Positions 35,813 to 43,581 of a DNA stretch of 64,000 bases are shown piece after piece. Position 1 is the first letter of the stretch. Each line of letters opens with the position of its first letter. Origin of the DNA: Cohnella silvisoli (GTDB lineage Bacteria; Bacillota; Bacilli; Paenibacillales; Paenibacillaceae). Position numbers and translations under genes: made by a program. The notes beneath the pieces were generated by a model, which saw only the letters and a program-made list of their open reading frames with translations, did no database searches and was not told where the DNA came from. The stretch spans positions 1-64,000 of the forward strand of contig NZ_JAIOAP010000016.1 in assembly GCF_021190915.1 (NCBI RefSeq), given 5' to 3'.

Positions 35813-36211
35813 CTATTTATTTATTGTTCCTCCGTTGATTAACCTTTCTTTATCCTTCAAAGAGAAAACTCCAGGCTCCCAAGTCTCTATATGTCCGTAT
35901 CCACCAATAATATCTTCATTAATTTGATAAATGTAAGCGTATATTTTCTTTCCTGTTTTGTGTTTTTCTTTCAGCAAGTAGGTTGTAATATAAATTTCTT
36001 TATTCACATACGGCTTCAAATCAACAATACCTGCGATACTTGAATCCGAGTTTTTTGTTTCTAGCATTGTTTTGCTAATTTTTTCCTCAACATGCCAACC
36101 AAACGACTTAAGGTATTCAATAGGATTAACATTATTCTGCTCAGTTGTTTCTTTACCGCAACCAATCAGAAACACAAGACAAAAAAATGCAAACAAAACA
36201 TTAATTTTCAT
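35813..36211 (-). CDS. small lipoprotein, 132 aa
   Basis: MKINVLFAFFCLVFLIGC gives a lipidated Cys18. The rest has YLKSFGWHVEEK early, a pattern seen in small Bacillota lipoproteins with a DUF-type fold, then a beta-rich end (YAYIYQINEDIIGGYGHIET). Start at 36211; the GGGAGTGG site is 9-10 bases upstream. Unknown function. Confidence 0.65.
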   Translation of the reverse strand: MKINVLFAFFCLVFLIGCGKETTEQNNVNPIEYLKSFGWHVEEKISKTMLETKNSDSSIAGIVDLKPYVNKEIYITTYLLKEKHKTGKKIYAYIYQINEDIIGGYGHIETWEPGVFSLKDKERLINGGTINK

Positions 36212-36279
36212 AATCGAAATCCACTCCCTTGATTTTTGAGACTTAGAGACCCACATGAAGGTTGCAGTGTTTCAACAAA

Positions 36280-36365
36280 TCTGTCCGTTAGTTTAATAAA
36301 ACGAGCAGGCTGCCATGACGACCTGCTCGTTGCTCATTATTCAGCTCTCATTTTCTGCTAGTTGA
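36280..36365. repeat. CTAACGGG palindromic repeat, copy 13
   Basis: CTGTCCGTTAGTTTAATAAA, a perfect 10-bp stem AACGAGCAGG/CCTGCTCGTT, then TTATTCAGCTCTCATTTTCT and GCTAGTTGAAA. It lies between folD and the small lipoprotein gene and may stop folD transcription. Confidence 0.75.
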
Positions 36366-36395
36366 AAAACTAGGTACTAGTTAATACCGATACCT

Positions 36396-37238
36396 TTAAG
36401 TTAATTTTTCAGCAGCTTCAACAGTGTGTTTGAGCAATATAGCTATTGTTACTGGACCGACCCCTGCTGGAACAGGAGTAATCGCGGAGGCGTTTTTTAG
36501 ACAATTATCATAGTCAACATCCCCAATGTTACCCTCATTGTAACCAGCATCTAACACTATAGCACCTGGTTTTATCCAATCACCCTGAACAAATTTGGGC
36601 TTACCCACAGCCGCCACTACAATATCACCTAAACGAACCACATCTTCTAAATTAGTTGTTTTGGAATGGCATGTCGTTACAGTTGCATTTTTGTTTAAAA
36701 GCATTAGGGACACAGGCTTTCCGAGGATTGGACTTCTCCCAATCACAACAGCGTGTTTCCCTTCGATAGGGATATTGTAATAGTCTAAAATAGCAATAAT
36801 TGCTGCTGGTGTACAGGAAGGAAAATCGGCGAAACCAAAGGCGTTTTGAGCAAATCCCAGGGTTGTTACCCCATCTACATCCTTTTCAATACTAATTGCT
36901 TCAAACGCTGCTCTTTCATCTATTTGATTAGGAACAGGGTGCTGTAACAATATTCCATGTACATTAGGGTCAGCATTGAGTTTGTTGATAGCTGCAATTA
37001 ATTCACTCGTCGAGGTATTCTTAGGGAGATCAATGCGAATAGATTGAATACCGAGTCGCTTACATGCGTTTCCTTTCATCCGTACATAGGTGGCTGATGA
37101 CGGATCGTCACCGACTAAGATAGTCGCCAAACATGGAACAATACGTTTTTCAGATAGGAGATTGATTCTGCCCAACAATGTTTCCTTAATGTCAGATGCA
37201 ACTCGGTTACCATCCAAGATTAGTTTTTCTGCTGTCAT
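36396..37238 (-). CDS. folD: bifunctional methylenetetrahydrofolate dehydrogenase / cyclohydrolase
   Basis: 280 residues. The active-site Lys lies in YVRMKGNACKRLGI (about 51-64), and HGILLQHPVPNQ, DVDGVTT and the NADP-binding VVIGRSPILGKPVSLMLL (about 163-180) are all in place; PVPAGVGPVTIAIL closes the protein. It interconverts methylene- and formyl-tetrahydrofolate in the cytoplasm, feeding purine and formyl-Met synthesis. Control is probably by the ZTP-type riboswitch in its leader. A GGAGGG site precedes the ATG. Single-gene unit ended by repeat copy 13. Confidence 0.95.
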   Translation of the reverse strand: MTAEKLILDGNRVASDIKETLLGRINLLSEKRIVPCLATILVGDDPSSATYVRMKGNACKRLGIQSIRIDLPKNTSTSELIAAINKLNADPNVHGILLQHPVPNQIDERAAFEAISIEKDVDGVTTLGFAQNAFGFADFPSCTPAAIIAILDYYNIPIEGKHAVVIGRSPILGKPVSLMLLNKNATVTTCHSKTTNLEDVVRLGDIVVAAVGKPKFVQGDWIKPGAIVLDAGYNEGNIGDVDYDNCLKNASAITPVPAGVGPVTIAILLKHTVEAAEKLT

Positions 37239-37264
37239 CTTATCATCCCTCCTAGTTGGGTCGA

Positions 37265-37371
37265 AACATAAAGAGGTAAGGGGATCGATCTCCCCTTACC
37301 TCTGCCCAGGCGTACGGCTAGTTATCCATGTGCTCCCTCATGGTTACCCATGCTTCACCAGTCACACACAG
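37265..37371 (-). promoter_or_regulatory. ZTP (pfl-type) riboswitch with terminator upstream of folD
   Basis: On the minus strand the leader has GTGACTGGTGAAGCATGG early and the conserved ACGCCTGGGCAGAGG at the 3' side, the two marks of the pfl/ZTP aptamer. The 3' part runs straight into a perfect 13-bp hairpin, AGAGGTAAGGGGA/TCCCCTTACCTCT, followed by TTTATGTTT: an intrinsic terminator sharing bases with the aptamer end. ZMP/ZTP builds up when formyl-folate is short and should prevent termination, turning folD on. Such riboswitches are known in front of folD, glyA and purH. Confidence 0.88.
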
Positions 37372-37386
37372 TCAATTTATGACCTA

Positions 37387-37415
37387 ATCATAACAACGAA
37401 ATACAAATATTTCAA
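37387..37415 (-). promoter_or_regulatory. promoter of the riboswitch-folD transcript
   Basis: A sigma-A type promoter on the minus strand: TTGAAA at 37410-37415 and TATGAT at 37387-37392 with 17 bases between. Transcription would start about 8 bases before the aptamer. Confidence 0.75.
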
Positions 37416-37499
37416 TTAATATAAATCTCTGATATGTTCGTAACTTATATCGACTATATTTTTCTACAGAACCACGCAGTGTTATACGTTGTTACTTTC

Positions 37500-37545
37500 T
37501 AAGCTGCCCGCTACTCCAACAAATGAAAAAGGAGCCGCCTCAAGT
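37500..37545. repeat. CTAACGGG repeat, half copy 14
   Basis: AAGCTGCCCGCTACTCCAAC, AAATG, then AAAAAGGAGCCGCCTCAAG: the left core and the left arm of the inner hairpin, like copies 1 and 11, but the right half is missing. It ends near the HxlR stop codon. Confidence 0.6.
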
Positions 37546-37559
37546 GAATTGCAAGACAA

Positions 37560-37922
37560 TCACATCACCGCTTCAGCGTCTTGACCCCCATCGTCCGTCT
37601 CTTTCTGGGGACATGCGCCATACTCCTGAACCCACATCCACATGGCGGCAAAAATAGGCTGCAGGCGCTGCCCGCGTTCGGTAAGCTCGTATTCGACATG
37701 CAAAGGCACCCCAGGGTATAGAGTACGTGTCACGATTTCTTGTTCCTCCAACATGCGCAACCGATCGGTCAAAGTTTTCGGGCTAATCGGATGCAGCGAA
37801 CGCCGTAATTCCCCGAAACGCTTGGTACCGTTAAACAATTCACGCAATAGCAGCAGGTTCCACTTGCCGTCTAAAATCGTCAAGATCGGTTCAATAGCAC
37901 CAGGACATCCTGGACTGATCAT
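37560..37922 (-). CDS. HxlR-family transcriptional regulator, 120 aa
   Basis: A winged helix with CPGAIEPILTILDGKWNLLL, RRSLHPISPKTLTDRLRMLE and YELTERGQRLQPI, all standard for HxlR. The conserved Cys near the N-terminus (CPGA) is present and may sense electrophiles or oxidants, as in YodB-type members. Start at 37922 with GGAGGG 6 bases before. It faces the hydrolase gene at 38057, which it probably controls. Confidence 0.9.
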   Translation of the reverse strand: MISPGCPGAIEPILTILDGKWNLLLLRELFNGTKRFGELRRSLHPISPKTLTDRLRMLEEQEIVTRTLYPGVPLHVEYELTERGQRLQPIFAAMWMWVQEYGACPQKETDDGGQDAEAVM

Positions 37923-38056
37923 CGATATCCCTCCATAGTTCATTTTTTGAAACTATTGCACTTTAATGTTACTACTTTTCAAATGTATCATAGATCGCTA
38001 CTATTGTGAACAAGGAAGGAAAACAATCGATGCAAAGAAAGGAGCGGGAGACAGAA

Positions 38057-38932
38057 ATGAAAAGACAATTTGAAGTAGATTCGATGGAGTATCCATTCAA
38101 AGACCACTGGCTGCCCTATCGTGACGGGTACATTCATTACATTGACGAAGGACAAGGGCCAACGGTTCTGCTCCTCCACGGGAATCCCACATGGTCGTAT
38201 CTCTATCGAAATGTCATTAAGGAACTGCGCAACGAACATCGTCTTATCGCTTTGGATTACCCTGGAATGGGCATGTCAAAGGCGCCATCCCAGTATGGAT
38301 TTACACCACAAGAGCAATCTGATGCAGTCATGGAATTTATCCGTCGCATGGATCTCAAGAATTTTGTTCTAGTCGTCCAGGATTGGGGAGGACCGATCGG
38401 ATTAAATTACGCGGTTCGGCACCGGGAAAATCTGCGCGGCATCGTCGTGATGAATACCTGGGCCTGGCCAGCGACTCTTCCAGCAATGAAGATTTTTTCT
38501 TTGGCCATGGGGGGATGGCCCCTTGGATACTGGCTTCAGACACGGCGGAACTTCTTCGCCAAAAACATTGTCCCACACGGGATTTTCCAAACTGAGAAAG
38601 TCACGGAAAGTTTGAGAAAAGCCTATACCGACCCTTTCCCAACTCCAAAATCAAGGAAACCGACGTGGATTTTCCCAAGGCAGATTCGGAAGGCACGAAA
38701 GTGGCTTACGGAAATTGAATCGAAACTGCCCGTGCTATCTGATTTACCCGTGCAAATTCTGTGGGGCACGAAAGATAGCGCCGGTTTTCCGCTTACAGAG
38801 ATGGCAAAATGGCAGAGATACCTCAAAAAGAACGAAACCGAAGTTCTGGATGATGCTTCACACTACGTGCAAGAGGATCGGCCTGATCGAGTTGCAGCCT
38901 CTATCCGCAAAGTCATTGAAAGGGAGGAATAA
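38057..38932 (+). CDS. haloalkane-dehalogenase-like alpha/beta hydrolase, 291 aa
   Basis: HGNPTWSYLYR (oxyanion and halide-binding Asn), the nucleophile motif VVQDWGGPIGL with Asp followed by Trp, an acidic residue in LWGTKDSAGF and His in DASHYVQED match haloalkane dehalogenases; the second halide-binding Trp cannot be checked by eye. Such enzymes split carbon-halogen bonds with water, but many relatives act on other substrates. The ATG at 38057 has GGGAG 7 bases upstream; an ATG at 38030 is also possible. It is followed after 4 bases by the DHFR-like gene and faces the HxlR gene. Confidence 0.8.
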   Translation: MKRQFEVDSMEYPFKDHWLPYRDGYIHYIDEGQGPTVLLLHGNPTWSYLYRNVIKELRNEHRLIALDYPGMGMSKAPSQYGFTPQEQSDAVMEFIRRMDLKNFVLVVQDWGGPIGLNYAVRHRENLRGIVVMNTWAWPATLPAMKIFSLAMGGWPLGYWLQTRRNFFAKNIVPHGIFQTEKVTESLRKAYTDPFPTPKSRKPTWIFPRQIRKARKWLTEIESKLPVLSDLPVQILWGTKDSAGFPLTEMAKWQRYLKKNETEVLDDASHYVQEDRPDRVAASIRKVIEREE

Positions 38933-38936
38933 ATAT

Positions 38937-39443
38937 ATGAAATCAATTCTTTGGGCAACATTAACCGCTAATGGTAACTATGCACAATCTAGTCCCGAAA
39001 ATCCGCCAAAAAAGGAAGCATTAGATGATTTTGCGGCGCATGCAAAGACAGCCGGTAATTTCATCGTCGGTCGTCGAACGTTCGAGGGCATGCGGGGAAG
39101 CGGCGGTGCAGGTCCTTTTGCCGATATTGACATCGTCGTGGTTTCTAAGAGCGTCAAAGAAATCCCCGGCATAAAGATTGTGGAATCACCACAAGAAGCT
39201 CTGAATTACCTGCAAGGAAAAGGACATCAAACAGCCCTCATTGCGGGCGGCGCTGATCTGCACAATGCATTTATTGGTCAAGGAATTATTGACGAGTTGA
39301 TATTCAATATTGCACCTGTGCTCGAGGGTAAAGGACTCAACCTGTTGCTAGATACAGAACACTACCAATACAAAGATGTAGAGTTATTGGATTCCAAGTC
39401 CCTTGGCAGTGGCGTCGTTCAGCTGCACTACGCGATAAGTTGA
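38937..39443 (+). CDS. dihydrofolate-reductase-like (RibD C-terminal type) protein, 168 aa
   Basis: MKSILWATLTANGNYA, FIVGRRTFEGM and IDIVVVSKSVKEIPG fit the RibD_C/DHFR-like superfamily of NADPH-dependent reductases, and GQGIIDELIFNIAPVLEGKG is the usual closing motif. The true start is the ATG at 38937 (GGGAGG 9 bases before), four bases after the hydrolase stop, so the two genes are one transcript. Substrate unknown. Confidence 0.87.
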   Translation: MKSILWATLTANGNYAQSSPENPPKKEALDDFAAHAKTAGNFIVGRRTFEGMRGSGGAGPFADIDIVVVSKSVKEIPGIKIVESPQEALNYLQGKGHQTALIAGGADLHNAFIGQGIIDELIFNIAPVLEGKGLNLLLDTEHYQYKDVELLDSKSLGSGVVQLHYAIS

Positions 39444-39457
39444 TTTTTTTGAGCAAA

Positions 39458-40156
39458 TCATTCCGCATGGCAAATCCATCCTGCAAAAGGGCCTGTAGAG
39501 TAAAACCGGGTTATTTTTGTAAACCCGGATTCTGCCAACAGCCCTTCGATTTGTTTTTCGGGAAGTAAAGAAAGCTTCGTAAAGCCGCCGCTTACCATCT
39601 CGTCAACTTTGGATGATTCGCGGCCGGCATCTATCCAGAAGCTTTTCCATACATTTAACCTGGCTTGAAGTTCGGAATCGTCGCTGTTTCCGTACGCGCT
39701 TACGAGAACGAAAGGGGCTCCCGACTTTAGTTTATCCTTGATAGAACCAAGCAACTTCAACTTTTCTTGAACATCGTTAATGAAGTGAAGAACCAAAATA
39801 CAGCTTGCCGCGTCAAACTTCGAACCTGGCTGAGGAAGGTCATCAGTCGTCCCTTGGATGAGACTGACTCGGCTTTCCAATCCTAGTTCAACTACTTTAT
39901 GTTTAGCGATCTTAAGCATCTCTTCCGAAGGATCGACTCCAGTAAATGTCCACCCCGGGTTAGATGGTCCCCACGCGGAAAGTTCATTGCCGCCGCCCGC
40001 GCCGATCACGAGCAAAGAAGCCGCTTTTTCGCCCAATTGTACTCGAAAATAAGACTGAACCATTGCGAATAACGAGTCATATGTGGGAATCGATATTCGA
40101 GTGTTTTTCTCGTATGCCGCCGCCATTTGTGTATTAAATGTAAGATCTTCAGTCAT
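39458..40156 (-). CDS. class I SAM-dependent methyltransferase, 232 aa
   Basis: LLVIGAGGGNELSAWGPSNP is motif I, TGVDPSEEMLKIAKHKV carries the ribose-binding acid, and AASCILVLHFINDV is the post-I region. This resembles small-molecule methyltransferases of the UbiE/Methyltransf_25 type. GGGGGC 6 bases before the ATG. Its end converges with the DHFR-like gene with 14 bases between. Acceptor unknown. Confidence 0.87.
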   Translation of the reverse strand: MTEDLTFNTQMAAAYEKNTRISIPTYDSLFAMVQSYFRVQLGEKAASLLVIGAGGGNELSAWGPSNPGWTFTGVDPSEEMLKIAKHKVVELGLESRVSLIQGTTDDLPQPGSKFDAASCILVLHFINDVQEKLKLLGSIKDKLKSGAPFVLVSAYGNSDDSELQARLNVWKSFWIDAGRESSKVDEMVSGGFTKLSLLPEKQIEGLLAESGFTKITRFYSTGPFAGWICHAE

Positions 40157-40192
40157 TGTTATGCCCCCTTTCCCCCCATCGTTTGACCCATT

Positions 40193-41101
40193 CTATAGAC
40201 GTTTATTCCAAGCCTCTTCATTCAGTTCGTTGTTAATGCCCACACCGGCCAGTGAGCCCAAAGAAGCGGCTATAATGGCTTGATGAAGTTGCGATGCTGC
40301 ATCACCTGCACTAAACACGCCTGGAACGTTCGTTTTGCCGAGATTATCGACGATGACGGTTCCTGCTTCCGTGATCTGGCAACCTATAGCTTGCGGCAGG
40401 TCTGATCCGGTATTAAGCTTCGGTCTAAAAAATATCCCCGTGCAAGCGATTCTGGTACCGTCCTTCAGAACAACTTGCTGCACCATACCGTCGTTAGATT
40501 CGATAGACTGGATCGGCGAGTCAAACACAGGAACGTTATGATGATTTAGTTCCTCACGTTGCGCGTCCGTCAATTCATCAGGACCATTCGTACAGATTGT
40601 AAAATGATTCGTCCATCCCGATATTATTTTGGCCAAGTGCAGTGCATCCGCTCCCTTGACAATTAAGACAAGCGGCTGCTCTCTTAGTTCCCATCCATCA
40701 CAATACGGGCAGATAAAGGCGCTTTTGCCATATACATCTGTCAACCCCTTAATATCCAACGGAAGATCCTTCATTCCTACTGTAAAGAGCACCTTTTTGC
40801 TTCGATAGATCTGTCCCCTTGCAGTCGTAATTTGAAAATAACCATCGGTTCCCGTGAGCGATACGGCAGCATCCTCCACAAAGCTAACGGATGGATATGA
40901 TCTAATCTGTTCCTTCGCAATTCGCCTAAATTCGCTTGGACTTGTATGATCTCTAGTAAGAAAGCCGTGGATCTCGCGAGTAACCTCATTACGCGGACGC
41001 CCTTCATCAATAACCACCACATTTTTTCTTGCCCTGCCTAGCACAAGAGCAGCATTCAGACCTGCCGGTCCTCCGCCGATAATTACACAATCGTGAGTCA
41101 T
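40193..41101 (-). CDS. thioredoxin-reductase-like FAD oxidoreductase (GliT type), 302 aa
   Basis: FAD-binding GGGPAGLNAALVLGRAR at the N-terminus, a redox pair CPYCDGWE (about 132-139) and the late FAD motif VFSAGDAA. True TrxB has CATC; CPYCDG is found in the GliT/DepH-like group that oxidises dithiols of small molecules. So a small-molecule disulfide role is likely. The Rrf2 regulator gene lies 88 bases upstream in the same direction and probably controls it. Confidence 0.88.
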   Translation of the reverse strand: MTHDCVIIGGGPAGLNAALVLGRARKNVVVIDEGRPRNEVTREIHGFLTRDHTSPSEFRRIAKEQIRSYPSVSFVEDAAVSLTGTDGYFQITTARGQIYRSKKVLFTVGMKDLPLDIKGLTDVYGKSAFICPYCDGWELREQPLVLIVKGADALHLAKIISGWTNHFTICTNGPDELTDAQREELNHHNVPVFDSPIQSIESNDGMVQQVVLKDGTRIACTGIFFRPKLNTGSDLPQAIGCQITEAGTVIVDNLGKTNVPGVFSAGDAASQLHQAIIAASLGSLAGVGINNELNEEAWNKRL

Positions 41102-41189
41102 TCTGATTCTCCCTTTCGCTTTCCATATTTATATTAGAGATATAACGGACTTATTATATCTTTAATGACTTCAAAAAAAGAACGGATCC

Positions 41190-41588
41190 TTACTCCGTCT
41201 TCATTAATTTCGCCAAATCCGCTATTTTCTTGTTCTCCAGATACTGCTCCATCTGTCGCTCGGCATCGACCACAACCTGCTGGATCAGACATTCGCTTCC
41301 GTGATTCACGCTGCATTCGAACAAGGAAGCGGTCCCTTCGATCGCATGGATGATATCCAGAAAGGAGATTTCTTCCTGCTTCCGCCTAAGGCGGTACCCC
41401 CCGTTCGCGCCGGGAGCGGACTGAATCAATCCGGCCTTAACAAGCTTGGTCATCATCTTAGACAGATAGGTCTGCGAAACGCCCAGCTTCTCGGCAAGCA
41501 ATTGAACGCCAACAGGCTTATTGGGCACCGCCGTTACCAGATGGAGCATCGCATGAAGCGCATAGTCGGTTGCCTGGGAATATTTCAT
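41190..41588 (-). CDS. Rrf2-family transcriptional regulator, 132 aa
   Basis: YSQATDYALHAMLHLV, then the helix-turn-helix QLLAEKLGVSQTYLSKMMTK and the wing GGYRLRRKQEEISFLDII. The region at about 90-101 has two Cys (CSVNHGSECLI), fewer than the three of IscR/NsrR, so iron-sulphur binding is uncertain; thiol-based sensing, as in CymR-like or YwgB-like proteins, is possible. It is upstream of the CPYC oxidoreductase gene, which fits a redox response. Confidence 0.9.
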   Translation of the reverse strand: MKYSQATDYALHAMLHLVTAVPNKPVGVQLLAEKLGVSQTYLSKMMTKLVKAGLIQSAPGANGGYRLRRKQEEISFLDIIHAIEGTASLFECSVNHGSECLIQQVVVDAERQMEQYLENKKIADLAKLMKTE

Positions 41589-41815
41589 TCAGCACCTCCA
41601 TTAACGACTTTATGTATCCATAATAACTCTAATATTTCTAGAAGGCAAGCATTTAATCCGTTCAATCGCTCATTGCTCTAGAATCCAAGCAGCTTTCCAT
41701 TCGAACCGGAATTCGGGATTTCCTTGAGGCTATCTATCGAACTTGCCAATCTTGGATTGAGAAATATCCATTAATTAAAACTGCATATACGATTTTTTCC
41801 TGGTTGTCGTTCGTT

Positions 41816-42241
41816 TTATGTGATGCTGCAATTTTGGTTTCTGTGCCGAAGTAAAACGATAATGCCGTGATCACTCCCGTTTTCGAAGAATTGTGGAATT
41901 GGGCTGCCGATTGTTGTAATCAAAGCAATCTTATCGTTAATTTCAGAACGTAAGAATGCTTTTGCTTCTTCGTTTCCAGTTAATTGAAGAAAAACCGGCT
42001 CATCTTCACTACTTGCTATCACCGTAAAGGTTAAAAACGGACAGCACTTTCTCTCCATGCTAACCCATTCATTTACAAGGCGCAGCGTTTCCAAGTCACC
42101 GGGGAATTGATACTCAAACCCAGCTTGAACCTCCGTAACTGCGAGCCTTCTTTTTTCTAATTCACTCCATATATCCTTATAAACCGAACGTTCATCTTTC
42201 GTGAAAACCGTATGGCAGCATGCAATCGGTATTTCATTCAT
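41816..42241 (-). CDS. CCPF-motif protein of a metal-response unit, 141 aa
   Basis: The central WVSMERKCCPFLTFTV (about 58-73) and an early IACCHTVF give two vicinal Cys pairs, like metal- or metalloid-binding proteins. Similar proteins occur beside MerR-type regulators in other bacteria, as far as I recall. Start at 42241, four bases after the stop of the small membrane protein, so the two are co-translated from the MerR-type promoter. The exact role is unknown; binding Hg, As or another soft metal is inferred. Confidence 0.65.
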   Translation of the reverse strand: MNEIPIACCHTVFTKDERSVYKDIWSELEKRRLAVTEVQAGFEYQFPGDLETLRLVNEWVSMERKCCPFLTFTVIASSEDEPVFLQLTGNEEAKAFLRSEINDKIALITTIGSPIPQFFENGSDHGIIVLLRHRNQNCSIT

Positions 42242-42245
42242 AAGT

Positions 42246-42497
42246 TCAGACTCTCCCACTTGCACATGACGTGCAGTTGCAGCCCGGCTTCATGCATGAT
42301 GTTCCATTCGCTTTGCGGTGCCGATAAACAACGAATGCAATAGTAGTAAGGACAAGAGCAAATATAACAATAACCACCAGATTTAAAAAGAAAGATGATA
42401 TGCCAAGAACTGCTGCACCACCAAGTAAAGGCAATGCACAACAAAGCACGCATGCTCCAAGAACACCAAGACCCGCTAACCATTCATTTTTTTTCAT
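42246..42497 (-). CDS. small Cys-rich membrane protein (MerF/MerE-like), 83 aa
   Basis: Two membrane helices, the first with vicinal Cys (LGACVLCCALPLLGGAA, about 12-28) and a soluble tail with CMKPGCNCTSC. Paired Cys in a helix and at the tail are the hallmark of small mercury-uptake proteins, but sequence similarity to MerF or MerE is not clear by eye. First gene behind the MerR-type promoter; GGGGTGG 6 bases before the ATG. Confidence 0.7.
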   Translation of the reverse strand: MKKNEWLAGLGVLGACVLCCALPLLGGAAVLGISSFFLNLVVIVIFALVLTTIAFVVYRHRKANGTSCMKPGCNCTSCASGRV

Positions 42498-42530
42498 TTG
42501 CTACACCACCCCATTGGTATTATAATTTTC

Positions 42531-42561
42531 ATTATAAAACTTAAAGTTAGCTTTAAGTCAA
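42531..42561 (-). promoter_or_regulatory. MerR-type promoter-operator with 19-bp spacer
   Basis: On the minus strand TTGACT (42556-42561) and TATAAT (42531-42536) are 19 bases apart, the stretched spacing that MerR proteins correct by bending DNA. The spacer is covered by a palindrome, ACTTAAAG-TTAG-CTTTAAGT (42539-42558). It drives the Cys-rich genes and lies 16 bases before the divergent merR-like gene. Confidence 0.88.
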
Positions 42562-42576
42562 GAAAGGTGAAACCCT

Positions 42577-42972
42577 ATGCCGAATCTCAGCATTGGAACG
42601 CTGGCGGCAAAAGCCGATATAAACGCGTCTACGCTTCGCTATTACGAATCAATTGGATTACTGCCACCACCGGAACGAAAAAATGGTCAGCGCCGCTATT
42701 CCGAAAATCTAATTGAACGAATTACATTTATAAAAATTGCGCAGCAAACCGGCTTTACGATTCCAGAAATCGGTGTACTGCTTCAAGGTTTCGAAACACT
42801 CCCCCCATCCGAGCAATGGGAAGAAATGGCGCGTGAAAAACGTGCGCAGCTTGAAGAGAAAAAGAAACAAATTAATTCGATGATTCAAATTTTAGATGAT
42901 GGATTAAACTGCAAATGCCTTACTTGGTCTGAATGCTTTATGAAAATTAAAAGCACCGGAACATGTTCTTAG
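42577..42972 (+). CDS. MerR-family metal-type regulator, 131 aa
   Basis: The helix-turn-helix (IGTLAAKADINASTLRYYES) and RRYSENLIERITFIKIAQQTG are standard. At the C-terminus CKCLTWSEC gives a C-x-C-x5-C set, which is SoxR's iron-sulphur pattern minus its first Cys, and near the metal loops of other MerR proteins; CS follows at the very end. So it likely senses a soft metal or redox signal. Divergent from the Cys-rich genes, sharing one operator. Confidence 0.88.
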   Translation: MPNLSIGTLAAKADINASTLRYYESIGLLPPPERKNGQRRYSENLIERITFIKIAQQTGFTIPEIGVLLQGFETLPPSEQWEEMAREKRAQLEEKKKQINSMIQILDDGLNCKCLTWSECFMKIKSTGTCS

Positions 42973-42988
42973 AAAGGAGTACTCGTAA

Positions 42989-43315
42989 TTGTTGTTAACT
43001 ATCCTGATTTTTGTAATCGCAGGGATCGCTGAAATTGGTGGGGGATACTTGGTTTGGCTTTGGTTGCGAGAATCCAAGCCTCTTTGGTATGGGATTGTCG
43101 GAAGTTTCATCCTCATCCTGTACGGAATCATTCCAACGCTACAAAGTTTTCCATCCTTTGGGCGTGTCTATGCTGCTTATGGCGGCGTGTTTGTTATTCT
43201 CGCAGTTCTTTGGGGATGGCTCGTCGATAAGAAAACACCGGATATGTATGATTGGTTAGGTGCTGCTATTTGCATTGTAGGAGTGTCTATAATGCTATGG
43301 GCTCCAAGAAGTTAG
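42989..43315 (+). CDS. YnfA/UPF0060 family membrane protein, 108 aa
   Basis: Four membrane helices with AEIGGGYLVWLWLRE, GRVYAAYGGVFVILA and DWLGAAICIVGVSIML, the known UPF0060 pattern (small multidrug-resistance-like fold; reported in efflux in some bacteria). A TTG start with GGAG 10 bases before it. It follows the merR-like gene after 16 bases and is probably in the same transcript. Confidence 0.9.
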   Translation: MLLTILIFVIAGIAEIGGGYLVWLWLRESKPLWYGIVGSFILILYGIIPTLQSFPSFGRVYAAYGGVFVILAVLWGWLVDKKTPDMYDWLGAAICIVGVSIMLWAPRS

Positions 43316-43354
43316 TAGGTTCTTATAGATACTAAAACTCAATCTTCCACCACG

Positions 43355-43380
43355 CTAATCTGCCCGTTACTTCAATATAA
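43355..43380. repeat. CTAACGGG repeat, short form, copy 15
   Basis: CTAATCTGCCCGTTACTTCAA followed by TATAA. It lies in the 266-base gap between the YnfA-like gene and the end of the phosphatase gene, in the same orientation as the other copies. Confidence 0.55.
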
Positions 43381-43581
43381 AACCCTGTTCAATCAAACAC
43401 ATAACAGCCTTATTGCCTGTGTTTTACAGTATCTTGCCTAAGTTCTAGACTTTCGCATCTCCCATGGCACAACTACATGCGCATGCTCTATTTTGTGAAA
43501 ATGATATCAATCCCGTGACTTTTTTCACCCATTTGTCCCCTTGTCGTGCAAAAAGCCCCGTCTTATTCTGGACGATTGATC

